NCBI GenBank assembly: GCA_021299375.1
Contig: JAJTGR010000032.1
Span: 1 to 36,932, forward strand
Direction: 5' to 3'
Origin: Gemmatimonadota bacterium
Lineage (GTDB): Bacteria > Gemmatimonadota > Gemmatimonadetes > Gemmatimonadales > Gemmatimonadaceae
Length of the DNA stretch: 36,932 bases
Shown piece after piece: positions 1 through 8,268 of this stretch. The notes beneath the pieces are model-generated. The model searched no databases, was not told the DNA's origin, and worked only from the letters and a program-made list of their open reading frames with translations. The number at the start of each line of letters is the position of its first letter. Position 1 is the first letter of the stretch. Position numbers and translations under genes: made by a program.

Positions 1-1131
1 ATTCCGTACCTTACGGCGATAGTCCTTTACCCCTCCTGGGCTACCGCGGCTTTGGTCGGCGGAGGGACCGCGATTGCCGAACTCGTTCGGCCGAAAATCG
101 CTGTCAAGCGCGTCTTTAACGTTGGGCAGTCAATTCTCGCCGCCACCGCGAGCATTGCGATCTACAAGTTGATGGGCGGCGTGTCGCTGAAACTCGACCC
201 CGCCTTCCGTACTATCCCACATGTTGCGGCAGTTTCGACCTTCTTGCTTGTTAACACGGGGCTTGTTGCCAGTGCCATTAGTCTGGCCGAAGGGAGGAAC
301 CTGCTGCGAACGTGGTACGAGGGAAACTCAGCAGGCCTCGTTTACGATATAGTTGCAGTGCCACTGGTCTACGGTTTTGCGCGTGCGTACGTCGAGTGGG
401 GTTGGATTGGAGTTGTCGGCGTGTGTGCGCTTCTCTTTGGCGCAAAGCGCGCGTACCAGAGCAACTATCAGCTCGAAACGACCAACCGTGAGCTGCTGCA
501 GTTGTTCGTACACACGGTTGAGTATCGAGACGCATACACGTCCGGCCATTCCCAACGGGTCAGCCGAAATTCTAGGATCATCGCGGAGATCTGCAGTCTC
601 AGTCCCAAAGAGGTTGAGCGAATAGCGACTGCTGCCCTGCTTCATGATGTGGGAAAGATCCATGAGATCTTCGCTCCCATTCTTAGTAAGCCTGGGAGGC
701 TAACGCCTGAAGAGCGTGCGATAATGGAGTTGCATCCTATCAAGAGTGCTGAACTCGTCGCGAAGATCTCCGATCTTCAGGATATCGTTCCAGCCGTTCG
801 ACATCACCATGAGAACTGGGACGGAACCGGTTATCCAGATCGGTTGAAGGGAAAAGAGATTCCTCTCGCCTCACGCATCATCATGTTCGCGGACACGATT
901 GACGCGATGACGACTGACCGACCATATCGGAAGGCGATGGGCGAGATGGAAGTCCGCGCCGAGCTAGTCAGGTGGCGTGGTGTGCAGTTCGATCCGCTTA
1001 TCTGCGACACCCTTCTCAGCTCGGCGGACTTCTGCAGGCTTTTCGACAGCACGGACTCTGAACGAGTCCAATCGCTCACTCAGATACTTGAGCTTGTGCG
1101 GAAGCGCGTTAAGACTGCTGCAGTTGCCTAG
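1..1131 (+). CDS. HD-GYP domain protein, probable cyclic-di-GMP phosphodiesterase (5' partial)
   Basis: The reading frame is open to base 1, so the true N-terminus is outside the window; the TTG at 52 is only the first start-like codon inside it. The visible N-terminal part is hydrophobic, with several membrane segments up to about base 450, followed by a short linker. The HD-GYP domain then covers about 480-1000: the HD pair sits in ALLHDVGK (about 634-657), followed by the HHENWDGTGYP signature from about 802 and the FADTIDAMTTDRPYR helix. HD-GYP enzymes hydrolyse cyclic di-GMP; the intact GYP loop and metal ligands suggest an active enzyme. No GGDEF domain is visible. It is a membrane-anchored signalling enzyme with unknown sensory input. 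GC is near 53%, well below the window average. Its stop codon shares a CTAG with the stop of the convergent regulator gene. Confidence 0.88.
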   Translation: MPYLTAIVLYPSWATAALVGGGTAIAELVRPKIAVKRVFNVGQSILAATASIAIYKLMGGVSLKLDPAFRTIPHVAAVSTFLLVNTGLVASAISLAEGRNLLRTWYEGNSAGLVYDIVAVPLVYGFARAYVEWGWIGVVGVCALLFGAKRAYQSNYQLETTNRELLQLFVHTVEYRDAYTSGHSQRVSRNSRIIAEICSLSPKEVERIATAALLHDVGKIHEIFAPILSKPGRLTPEERAIMELHPIKSAELVAKISDLQDIVPAVRHHHENWDGTGYPDRLKGKEIPLASRIIMFADTIDAMTTDRPYRKAMGEMEVRAELVRWRGVQFDPLICDTLLSSADFCRLFDSTDSERVQSLTQILELVRKRVKTAAVA

Positions 1132-4100
1132 TCGAACTCCCGCAAAGTTTTCATCGTTCGGGCAAGGGCTGTGGAAGGTGCTGAACGTTCCCTGCGAACA
1201 GAACTTATGTAACTTGCAGCGAGATCGCGTGCGACGTCGAATCTTCCGGTTCTCATCAGCGCCTCACAGATCGTGGACGTGAGGTAGTCTGTCGTTCCGT
1301 ACTTCGAGGTTTGGCCATGTCGCGCTGTCGCGGTATCTATCAGGGCGGCGCTCGGGTCCCAAGCGGGATCCAGAAGCTTCGCACCTAACTCAAGGGCGAT
1401 GATGTAGGCCGCAGCCTTCGGCGTGGGGAATCGAGGAAGTGCTGCTTTGACTTCATCGAGCACCATCACTGCTCTTTCTTGATCCTTATCCTCGATTGCA
1501 CAACGGCACAGGTGAGCTCTTGCAAAGCACGATGAAATTGGATCGTCGTCTGACTCCAGGAGATTTCGCAGCTGTTGATTCCAGTGTTCGACTTGAGGAA
1601 TATTGCCAAGGTCAAGTTCAAGTTGAGCTAGTTGCCACGCAGAATACTGCGCGAGTCGTGGCGCATCGAGCTCTAGGGCTAACTCGTACTGCTTCACGAA
1701 GCCAGCTCGTGACAGCACGTAGTTTCCGCAGAGGCGGAGAGCGAATGCCGCGCGGCCTAGGTTGGTCACCGTCGTGGTGGATTTTCCAAGCGAATCGCCG
1801 AGCTCAATGATTTCAGTTGCAATCGCATCTGCTCGCGTGATGTCTCCGAAGATCGCATGAAACAGTAGGGAGGCTCGAGTTGCCTTGTCGCACAGCTCAG
1901 TCGTGTCATTGGCCGATTGAAGTGCCGCATAGCACTGCGCCGCGATCTGTTCATCGCAAGTGTTCGCCGCAATGGTCAAGCCGATCTCTGCAGCACGTAG
2001 CCGAAGTGAACTCCTGACGATCGGAGCCGTAGCGATCTTTGCGGCAAAGCGGGCGAGCTCATCGCGGGCGATAACCGGATCAGCGCGGTATGCGGAATCT
2101 GCAAGCGACAGGAGTTGGTCGAGCTCGGATTCCGAAAGCCGTGTGGGATCCGATGGTAGTGAAAGAAAGCCCGTTGAGTTTTCGATCGATCGACGGTACT
2201 CGCCTGCCTCGAGGGAGAGTCTGGCATGGAGACGTTTGAGTACTAGGTCGTTTCGAAGTGAAGGCAGCGTCGACTGCAGTCGCTCAACAACACCGATGAT
2301 TGCAGATGGTCGACCGCTCTCTAGGATGGCTTTCTCGTGGCGGCAAAGGAATCGATAGAGTACGTCTGGGCGTGAACTGAGGTCGTTTTGGGTGAGGGCC
2401 TCAAGCAGTATCCCCAAGTCATTCGACTGGATAAAGTCAGATTCCAGAGCGCGAGCAATGGATGCGCGTAGGGTGGCTTCTACCGGTTTTGTCATGCGAA
2501 TTCTCGCGGTCTTGCCGAGCAGCTCATGGCAGGCAACGAGCGCTGCATCGCTGACCGCTAGGCAGCCGGATTCCCCGAGTTGCTCGAAAGCATGAAGGAG
2601 TTCGTGTGTCGGAAGTTCGAGCGTCGCCCCAACTCGCTCAGGAGAGGCGTAGCGGCCGAGTAGGCTTATGGACTGGAGAGCCATGAGAGCCGTCGGCGAA
2701 AGCCTGTCCAGCCGTTGCTCGAGCAGCACGCTCAGCGTCGGGGGGATCCCCTGGGCCTCACCGGTGATCACCCAGTGGTCCACCAATGCCCGCAGCATCA
2801 GCGGCGTCCCTTCGCTGCCGCGGATCAGCCACGCCTCGATCTCCGCGGTCGGGTACGCCGCCAGGTCCTCACCAATCGCGCGCGCGAGGCGTACGCACTC
2901 CTCATCGCTCAGCGCCGGTACACGTCGCACCACCAACCCGGCCGGTAGGCGCGCCGGACGCTCGGCGCGCACCGTGCCAAAGCGCGACGTCACAAGCATG
3001 AACAGCCGCAGCGCGCCGATGCGCTGAATCAGGTCGGCAAGGACTTCCCACGAGGCATCGTCCAGCCAGTGCGCATCGTCGATCACCAGGAAGATCGGTC
3101 GCTCGTCCGACACCGCCGCCACGAGGTCGATGATCGCATGCCGGATGGACTGCGTTCGCACGGTGCGCATGGTGCGCTCATAACGCTCGGCGGCGCTGAT
3201 AACCGCCCCAGCCACCTCCGAAACCGTCGGCTCGTACTCGATCGCGGCGGGCGGCGGATCCGACGGCACCTCCGCGCCGACGAGTCGGCGCAGCAGCGCA
3301 AGACTCTCCGGCGCACTCCCCAGCGCCCCCGGACTCGACAACAGCGCCGGCAGGGCATCGAGAATCCCGGCCAGCGGCCGATGCAGGTCCGTCTCGCGAC
3401 AATCGATGCCGACCTCCCGGTACCCCTCGATCGTGGCCACCTTGCCCAACTCGGTGCACAGACGCGTCTTGCCGATGCCCGGCGGACCATGCAACAACAC
3501 GGCACTGCCGTCGTGCCAGCGCGCGCGACGCATCGCCAGCGACAGATCCGCCATCTCCGGTTCGCGGCCCACAAAGTGCCGCTCCGTCGAGGCAAGCGAC
3601 GGCCGACGCCGGACCGGCGGCTCCGTGAAGCGCCGCCGCAGGAGCGTCGCCGGCAGTCGGATGTCGCCCGCATCAGGGCCAAGCTCCGCCAGATAGCGAT
3701 CGAGAATCGCCACCGCCTCTGCCTTCGCGCCCGAGAGCATCGTGCACTCGGCCATCGTCAGCGTCGCGTCTTCGTTCAAGGGATCGAACTGCAGCAGCCA
3801 CCGCGAGAGCACGGCCGCTCCACCCCAGTCCACCCGCTCCCGCCGCATCCGGAGCTGCTCCACCAGAACGCGCCGAACGTCACCATGGACCACGTCGCGC
3901 ACTTCCTCCATCCACCGCTGCCACGCGGGGCTCGGGCACGCGTACCCGGGGAGAAAGGCGCCAAACGGCTCGCCGCCGCGCGTGACGTCACGATCGAAGA
4001 GCTCCGGCGTACGCTCGACGGAGAAGGTCCGCTCCAGCTGCCGACGGTCGAAACGCACTGCCCCGCTCACCAGCGCCACACGCACCCCATAGGTGCGCAG

Positions 4101-4388
4101 CTTGTAGAGCGCCTGCCGCAGGTTGCCACGCTGACGAAGCGCCGGCTGGTCCGGCCAGAGTTGCGCCAACAGCGTGTCCCGTGACACCGAATGGCCGGGC
4201 GCGAAAATCACGCGGAGCAGCAACGACAGCAGCATGCCGGTGTTCGGGCCGATGATCTGCGCCCCGATCACCAGGCGCGCGGTCCCCAGAGACTGCACCT
4301 TGACCATGACCCCGTCGTGGCCCGCCCGGACAGGGTCCGGCGCCCCAGGAATCGAAAGGTAGCGTTCGAAAGGAGAAGGACGGGACAT
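1128..4388 (-). CDS. BTAD-type transcriptional activator with AAA ATPase and TPR-like C-terminus
   Basis: A large signal-transduction ATPase of about 1086 residues. The N-terminal ~110 residues look like an OmpR/SARP-type winged helix, followed by a BTAD (bacterial transcriptional activator) helical domain to about residue 260. An AAA_16-like ATPase follows, with Walker A HGPPGIGKT near residue 300 and Walker B FLVIDDAHWLDD near residue 438. The C-terminal ~500 residues are helical and repeat-like (TPR-type), as in AfsR/MalT-like STAND regulators. I chose the ATG at 4388 because GAGG lies 5 bases upstream; the GTG at 4445 has no ribosome-binding site. GC is about 70-78% in the N-terminal half and about 53-58% in the C-terminal half, changing near 2640-2700, so the gene may be a recombinant. 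The DNA target and effector are unknown. Confidence 0.85.
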   Translation of the reverse strand: MSRPSPFERYLSIPGAPDPVRAGHDGVMVKVQSLGTARLVIGAQIIGPNTGMLLSLLLRVIFAPGHSVSRDTLLAQLWPDQPALRQRGNLRQALYKLRTYGVRVALVSGAVRFDRRQLERTFSVERTPELFDRDVTRGGEPFGAFLPGYACPSPAWQRWMEEVRDVVHGDVRRVLVEQLRMRRERVDWGGAAVLSRWLLQFDPLNEDATLTMAECTMLSGAKAEAVAILDRYLAELGPDAGDIRLPATLLRRRFTEPPVRRRPSLASTERHFVGREPEMADLSLAMRRARWHDGSAVLLHGPPGIGKTRLCTELGKVATIEGYREVGIDCRETDLHRPLAGILDALPALLSSPGALGSAPESLALLRRLVGAEVPSDPPPAAIEYEPTVSEVAGAVISAAERYERTMRTVRTQSIRHAIIDLVAAVSDERPIFLVIDDAHWLDDASWEVLADLIQRIGALRLFMLVTSRFGTVRAERPARLPAGLVVRRVPALSDEECVRLARAIGEDLAAYPTAEIEAWLIRGSEGTPLMLRALVDHWVITGEAQGIPPTLSVLLEQRLDRLSPTALMALQSISLLGRYASPERVGATLELPTHELLHAFEQLGESGCLAVSDAALVACHELLGKTARIRMTKPVEATLRASIARALESDFIQSNDLGILLEALTQNDLSSRPDVLYRFLCRHEKAILESGRPSAIIGVVERLQSTLPSLRNDLVLKRLHARLSLEAGEYRRSIENSTGFLSLPSDPTRLSESELDQLLSLADSAYRADPVIARDELARFAAKIATAPIVRSSLRLRAAEIGLTIAANTCDEQIAAQCYAALQSANDTTELCDKATRASLLFHAIFGDITRADAIATEIIELGDSLGKSTTTVTNLGRAAFALRLCGNYVLSRAGFVKQYELALELDAPRLAQYSAWQLAQLELDLGNIPQVEHWNQQLRNLLESDDDPISSCFARAHLCRCAIEDKDQERAVMVLDEVKAALPRFPTPKAAAYIIALELGAKLLDPAWDPSAALIDTATARHGQTSKYGTTDYLTSTICEALMRTGRFDVARDLAASYISSVRRERSAPSTALARTMKTLREFD

Positions 4389-4533
4389 CGGATCCTCGGC
4401 CTGCAAGAGTGACGCAGCATCGACCGCCGGCAAACGCGACGCCACGCTGGCGTAGCGACGTCAGCGAAACGTCATCTCGGAATCTGGCATGCGTGCGCGC
4501 CTGCTTGCTGAACCTGTCGCTCCCCATAAAGAT

Positions 4534-4569
4534 GGAGAGGCGGGGCCCAGCGTCGGGCTCCGCCTCTCC
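4534..4569 (-). terminator. Rho-independent-like terminator of the MoxR gene
   Basis: A 10-bp perfect stem (GGAGAGGCGG at 4534-4543 pairing with CCGCCTCTCC at 4560-4569), with further GGCCC/GGGCT pairing inside. On the minus strand it is followed by a short T-rich stretch (ATCTTTAT). It lies 30 bases past the MoxR stop and before the regulator start, so the two minus-strand genes are probably separate transcription units. Confidence 0.65.
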
Positions 4570-4600
4570 GGACGTCATTCGTCTCGTCCCACCCATGCGG

Positions 4601-5587
4601 TCAGCGCGGCAGTTCGATCAGCGATTCGGGGGGGATACCGTCGGCTTCGGCCTGGAAGTTCACGACCAGCCGGTGCCGGAGTACGGCAGGCGCCACGCGA
4701 CGGACATCATCGATATCGGGCATCGACCGGCCGTCCATGGCCGCCCGGGCCTTGGCGCCGAGCACCAGATACTGGGACGCGCGCGGCCCAGCGCCCCAGC
4801 TGACGTACTGCTTCACCTTGGCCGTGGCTTCCGGATCGTCGGGACGGGTGCTGCGCACCAGCCGCACCGCATACGACACGAGACTAGGTGGCGCCGGCAG
4901 TCGCCGGACGAGGCGCTGCAACTGCAACAGCTCTTCACCGCCGAGCACCGGCGTGATCCGGCCCTGCGACTCGCCGGTGGTGGACAGCACGATCTGCTCC
5001 TCCTCCTCTCGAGTGGGGTAGCCGATGTTCAACTCGAACATGAATCGGTCGAGCTGCGCCTCCGGCAGCGGATACGTGCCTTCCTGCTCGACGGGGTTCT
5101 GCGTGGCGAGCACAAAGAATGGCCGCGGCAGGTCGTACGTTTGTCCGGCGACCGTGACCGTCCGCTCCTGCATGGCCTGCAGGAGCGCAGCCTGGGTCTT
5201 TGGCGGGGCGCGGTTGATCTCGTCGGCCAGCACCATGTTGCCGAACACGGGCCCCGGGGCGAAGCGGAAGGCCCGTTTGCCCGTACCCGGTTCCTCTTCC
5301 ATCAACTCCGTGCCGGTAATGTCGCTCGGCATGAGGTCGGGCGTGAACTGGACGCGCGAGAACGTGAGGTCGAGCGCCTGCGCGACCGTCTGGACGAGCA
5401 GCGTCTTGGCGAGCCCGGGAACGCCGACGAGCACGGCATGGCCGCCGGCCAGCAGGGCCGTCACCAGATCATCGACCACGTGGGCCTGACCGACGATGCG
5501 CTGGGCGATTTGCTGCGACAGCCGGCGGCGGGCGTCGGCGAGGCGGTCAAGCAGGACGAGGTCGTTCGCGTCGGGAGACGATGTCAC
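4601..5587 (-). CDS. MoxR-family AAA+ ATPase
   Basis: A MoxR-type AAA+ chaperone ATPase, about 328 residues from the chosen GTG start at 5587, which is the usual family length. Visible motifs are Walker A GVPGLAKT (near residue 57), Walker B VLADEINRAPPKTQ (near 120), sensor 1 ATQNPVEQEGTYPLPEAQLDRF, and a C-terminal lid with RASQYLVLGAKARA. An upstream TTG at 5692 is in frame, but using it would put a strong hairpin (5651-5674) inside the coding region, so I prefer the GTG; neither has a clear ribosome-binding site. MoxR proteins usually act with DUF58 and von Willebrand A proteins in enzyme activation or envelope stress. No such partner gene is adjacent here; the upstream neighbour is a BsuPI-domain lipoprotein. 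Confidence 0.92.
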   Translation of the reverse strand: MTSSPDANDLVLLDRLADARRRLSQQIAQRIVGQAHVVDDLVTALLAGGHAVLVGVPGLAKTLLVQTVAQALDLTFSRVQFTPDLMPSDITGTELMEEEPGTGKRAFRFAPGPVFGNMVLADEINRAPPKTQAALLQAMQERTVTVAGQTYDLPRPFFVLATQNPVEQEGTYPLPEAQLDRFMFELNIGYPTREEEEQIVLSTTGESQGRITPVLGGEELLQLQRLVRRLPAPPSLVSYAVRLVRSTRPDDPEATAKVKQYVSWGAGPRASQYLVLGAKARAAMDGRSMPDIDDVRRVAPAVLRHRLVVNFQAEADGIPPESLIELPR

Positions 5588-5650
5588 GGCAATCGGGACG
5601 GAGGCGGTGGAGGAATGCGGCGTGGGGGTGGTGGCCCGGTCACACACACT

Positions 5651-5674
5651 AACGGACGCCCGCAGGCGTCCGTT
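5651..5674 (-). terminator. Intergenic hairpin, possible terminator of the lipoprotein gene
   Basis: A 10-bp perfect inverted repeat (AACGGACGCC / GGCGTCCGTT) with a 4-base loop, between the end of the BsuPI lipoprotein gene and the MoxR start. There is no good T-tract on either strand, so it may terminate weakly, stabilise mRNA or be a protein-binding site. Confidence 0.4.
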
Positions 5675-5728
5675 GCCATCACCACTGCACAACCTACCGC
5701 GTGGGGGCCCCCCCCGCCGGCCTTGGGC

Positions 5729-6178
5729 CTACTGCAGAGAGAACGCGACCCGCTGGTGCACCGGATGGTTCTCACTATGCAGCTGGGCCTCGAGCGTGTA
5801 GCGGCCCGGGCCCGGCGGCGACCAGTGCTCGTCGTAGGTGGTCGAGTAGTGCGAGTCGAGCAGCCGATTCTGCATGGCCTGGGTGAAGAGGCGCCCGGCG
5901 CTCCATCGCCACACCTCGCGGCCGGAACTGTCCCGGACCGCAAAATCGTGTGTCCGCCCATTGGGGAACGTCAGTTCGACCCGCTTCGGCGAGTCGTTCG
6001 TGACCTCGATGGCAAAGCGCACAGTGCCGTCGGCGGTGTCCACCAGCACGTGGGAGACGATCCCACGGTCGGCCCCAGACTTCGGGCGCGCGTTGGCCAC
6101 CGGATTGGGCGTGCGCGGACCACACGCAAAGACCAAGGCGGCCGCTGCCAGCAGGGGAACGACGATGCGCGGAAGCAT
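5729..6178 (-). CDS. BsuPI-domain lipoprotein (putative proteinase-inhibitor-like)
   Basis: About 149 residues. The start at 6178 places a signal peptide immediately at the N-terminus, with a hydrophobic run and a lipobox (V-F-A-C19). An in-frame ATG at 6256 would add 26 residues that do not look like a signal peptide. The mature part carries the BsuPI pattern: ELTFPNGRTHDFAVRDSSG, then VWRWSAGRLFTQAM. The family is named after the Bacillus subtilis intracellular proteinase inhibitor and has an Ig-like beta fold; in exported lipoproteins its target is usually unknown. It is likely anchored in the outer membrane or periplasm. It lies upstream of MoxR on the same strand, separated by a hairpin, and is divergent from the ATPase operon. 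Confidence 0.75.
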   Translation of the reverse strand: MLPRIVVPLLAAAALVFACGPRTPNPVANARPKSGADRGIVSHVLVDTADGTVRFAIEVTNDSPKRVELTFPNGRTHDFAVRDSSGREVWRWSAGRLFTQAMQNRLLDSHYSTTYDEHWSPPGPGRYTLEAQLHSENHPVHQRVAFSLQ

Positions 6179-6405
6179 CAGGGGCGGGGGGAGGTGGGAC
6201 GTGACGCCGAGCGCCAATGCATCGCGCAGACCAACGAGTGGACGATCGGCGGTCACAATTCGCTACACGGCCACTTTATCAACGACTGGCCTGGCTGTCA
6301 AGGCCCAGTTGACACCGAAGAGACGCCCTAAGTGATGGCAGGGTTTGAGGTTCCCGAAGTCCGACCTGGTGCCGGGTTGTGTTCGGTTTCGGTCGGAATG
6401 TTCGC

Positions 6406-6434
6406 TTGCGAAAAATTTCACAAGCGCCTAGGTT
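6406..6434 (+). promoter_or_regulatory. Candidate sigma70-type promoter of the ATP synthase operon
   Basis: TTGCGA (6406-6411) and TAGGTT (6429-6434) are separated by 17 bases. The -10 box ends 8 bases before the ATG at 6443, which would put the transcription start at or next to the start codon and give a leaderless or near-leaderless mRNA. No Shine-Dalgarno sequence precedes that ATG, which fits. Confidence 0.5.
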
Positions 6435-6442
6435 CCCCGCGA

Positions 6443-6721
6443 ATGGCGGACTTCCCGGAGCAGCCGACGCGTGGCGCCAAGCCAGCAGGTGAAGACGTGT
6501 CCCCGTGGGCGCTCGCTGGTCTGGGAATGCAGTTCTTCGCGGCCATCCTGCTGTTTGTCTGGGTCGGCACCTGGCTGGATCGCCGATTCGACAGGGCGCC
6601 GCTCTTCCTCCTGAGCGGCGTGTTGCTGGGTGGGGGCGGCAGTTTCTATCTGAGCTACCGGCAACTCACGAAGCCGCGGGGTTCGCCGCCCCGCCACAAC
6701 GACTCGACACCGACATCATGA
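6443..6721 (+). CDS. atpZ: AtpZ/AtpI-family F0F1-ATPase accessory membrane protein
   Basis: A 92-residue protein with two membrane segments (about residues 22-45 and 52-72): SPWALAGLGMQFFAAILLF, then WVGTWLDRRF, then a second helix ending in SFYLSYRQL. This is the AtpZ/AtpI (F0F1-ATPase subunit, PF09527-like) pattern. Such proteins sit at the head of F-ATPase operons and assist c-ring assembly or ion supply. I chose ATG 6443 because it starts just before the conserved part and directly after a promoter-like sequence; an upstream in-frame start at 6332 would add 37 unlikely residues. Its stop overlaps the next start (ATGA at 6718-6721), indicating translational coupling. Confidence 0.75.
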   Translation: MADFPEQPTRGAKPAGEDVSPWALAGLGMQFFAAILLFVWVGTWLDRRFDRAPLFLLSGVLLGGGGSFYLSYRQLTKPRGSPPRHNDSTPTS

Positions 6722-7116
6722 CGGGGAACGCCATGCCGACGGGGCCGGTCGCCGTGACGAGGGGAATGGGGCGGGCGATGCTTGGCTTCACGGCGGCACA
6801 GGGCACGATCATCGTGCTCGCGATGTTCGTCCTGCAGCACTTCGTCTGGACCGACGTGGCCGGGGCCGATGCGGTGCGGGCGAGTGCGTGGCTTGCCTTC
6901 ATCGTGCAGGGCTTCACCTTCGCCATCGCGCGTCTGGTGGCCAAACAGCAGGTGATGGCCGGGTGGGGCCTCGGTGTGCTGTTGCGCTTCGCTACGGTCG
7001 CGGTCTGGGGATTTCTCGGTAGTGACCCGCTGGGACTGGCGGCTGGCCCGGCGTTGCTTTCGTTGGTGCTGTTCTACTTCGTCTCGACGCTCGTCGAGCC
7101 GCTCTTCCTGAACTGA
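6718..7116 (+). CDS. atpI: AtpI-like ATP synthase operon membrane protein
   Basis: A 132-residue protein with four predicted membrane segments: around residues 20-42, 50-70, 77-95 and 103-128. Its size, position between atpZ and atpB, and four-helix layout fit the AtpI protein of F-ATPase operons, which is poorly conserved in sequence. AtpI helps assemble the c-ring in some species. The start is fixed by the ATGA overlap with atpZ. The call rests mainly on context and topology, not on strong residue motifs. Confidence 0.65.
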   Translation: MTGNAMPTGPVAVTRGMGRAMLGFTAAQGTIIVLAMFVLQHFVWTDVAGADAVRASAWLAFIVQGFTFAIARLVAKQQVMAGWGLGVLLRFATVAVWGFLGSDPLGLAAGPALLSLVLFYFVSTLVEPLFLN

Positions 7117-7129
7117 CGCTCTCACCCGG

Positions 7130-8104
7130 ATGCAGTCGATGCTCCGTTCGCTGTCCCGCTTTGCCTGTGTCGCACTCCTCGCCCTCGCGCCACTGGCCGT
7201 TGGCGCCCAGGAACACGCCGAGTCCGCCGACCAGACGTCCGCGCACGGTGCCACCGCGTCCAAGGGGCCGGTGGACATCATCACGCCGCACATCACCGAC
7301 GGTCGGCACCTCGAGATCCCGTGGCCGAACTCGCACCTCGCCAAGGAGGTCGAGCTGCCGCAGTGGGCGCCGCTGCACATCGGTCCACTGGAAGTGGACC
7401 TGTCGCCGACCAAGCACGTGGTCTTCATGCTGCTCGCCGCCATCATCGTGGCGCTCGTGCTCATCACCGCCGCCAACAGCTCGCGCCGGCAGCATGCCGA
7501 GCAGGGCCGGCCCAAGGGATTTGCCGGCGGCATCGAGGCCATGGCCCTGTATCTCCGCAATGAAGTCGTGCTGCCCAACGTCGGCCACCATGGCGAGGCC
7601 TTCGTTCCGTTCGCGCTCACGCTCTTCTTCTTCATCCTCGTGATGAACCTGCTCGGCATGCTGCCGTGGGGCGCAACCGCGACCGGCAACATCTCGGTCA
7701 CCGCCACGCTGGCCATCATCACCGCCATCGTGGTCGAAGTGGCCGGCATCCGCGCGAACGGCGTGGGGTACCTCAGCACGATCTTCTACTGGAACAAGGA
7801 CCTGCCGTTCCCCATGCGCATCATCATGTTCCTGGTGATGTCGCCGGTCGAAATGGTGGGCAAGCTCTCCAAGCCGTTCGCGCTGGCGGTGCGTCTGTTC
7901 GCGAACATGACGGCGGGGCACATCGTGCTGCTCGCCCTCATCGGGTTGGTGTTCACGTTCCGAAGCTACGTCGTGGCGCCGGTGCCCGTCCTGATGGCGA
8001 CCGCGATCAGCATGCTGGAACTGTTCGTGGCGTTCCTGCAGGCGTTCATCTTCACGCTGCTGGCATCGGTGTTCATCGGGCAGATCCGCGAAGCGCACCA
8101 CTAG
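7130..8104 (+). CDS. atpB: F-type ATP synthase subunit a (F0)
   Basis: A 324-residue F0 subunit a, the stator half-channel that carries ions to the c-ring. It begins with a signal peptide (MQSMLRSLSRF.., likely cut after VGA) and a roughly 70-residue hydrophilic periplasmic region rich in His and Glu, then five to six membrane helices. The essential arginine lies in AVRLFANMTAGHIVL (around residue 254), corresponding to Arg210 of Escherichia coli; the final helices include LELFVAFLQAFIFTLLASVF. At 324 residues it is longer than the ~270-residue E. coli subunit because of the N-terminal extension. An alternative ATG lies at 7139. The gene is 13 bases after atpI and 164 bases before atpE. Confidence 0.95.
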   Translation: MQSMLRSLSRFACVALLALAPLAVGAQEHAESADQTSAHGATASKGPVDIITPHITDGRHLEIPWPNSHLAKEVELPQWAPLHIGPLEVDLSPTKHVVFMLLAAIIVALVLITAANSSRRQHAEQGRPKGFAGGIEAMALYLRNEVVLPNVGHHGEAFVPFALTLFFFILVMNLLGMLPWGATATGNISVTATLAIITAIVVEVAGIRANGVGYLSTIFYWNKDLPFPMRIIMFLVMSPVEMVGKLSKPFALAVRLFANMTAGHIVLLALIGLVFTFRSYVVAPVPVLMATAISMLELFVAFLQAFIFTLLASVFIGQIREAHH

Positions 8105-8172
8105 GCATGGCACAGGTCCCACGCCCCACTCCCGGGCCGCGGACGTCGTAGCCGGTCGAGCGACCGGGAAAA

Positions 8173-8203
8173 CCCGTTGAGCCTCCCAAGGCTCGTCGAC
8201 GGG
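8173..8203 (+). other. Hairpin in the leader of atpE
   Basis: CCCGT-T-GAGCC (8173-8183) pairs with GGCTC-GTCG-ACGGG (8190-8203): two 5-bp stems around an internal bulge with a 6-base loop. It lies in the 164-base gap between atpB and atpE. Such structures can stabilise or process mRNA so that the c-subunit, needed in many copies per enzyme, is made in excess. The role is inferred. Confidence 0.4.
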
Positions 8204-8268
8204 ACATGCGGACCCGAGTGTCCGTCGGGAGGGCAGCATCCACACGACTACTCAATCGGAGTCATACG

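Noticed and set aside
1-2650. Integrative element as the cause of the low-GC left end
   Set aside because: No integrase, transposase, tRNA, direct repeats or attachment-like sites are visible; only the composition shift is supported.
3069-4184. Plus-strand frame opposite the BTAD regulator
   Set aside because: The minus strand carries winged-helix, BTAD and Walker motifs; this one has none and is Arg/His/Gln-rich.
4409-6331. 640-codon plus-strand frame opposite MoxR and the BsuPI lipoprotein
   Set aside because: The opposite strand has clear AAA+ and BsuPI motifs; this frame's product is Arg/Gly/His-rich without motifs.
6655-8245. Two long minus-strand frames opposite atpI and atpB
   Set aside because: They are mirror images of the highly conserved ATP synthase genes and have shadow-type composition.
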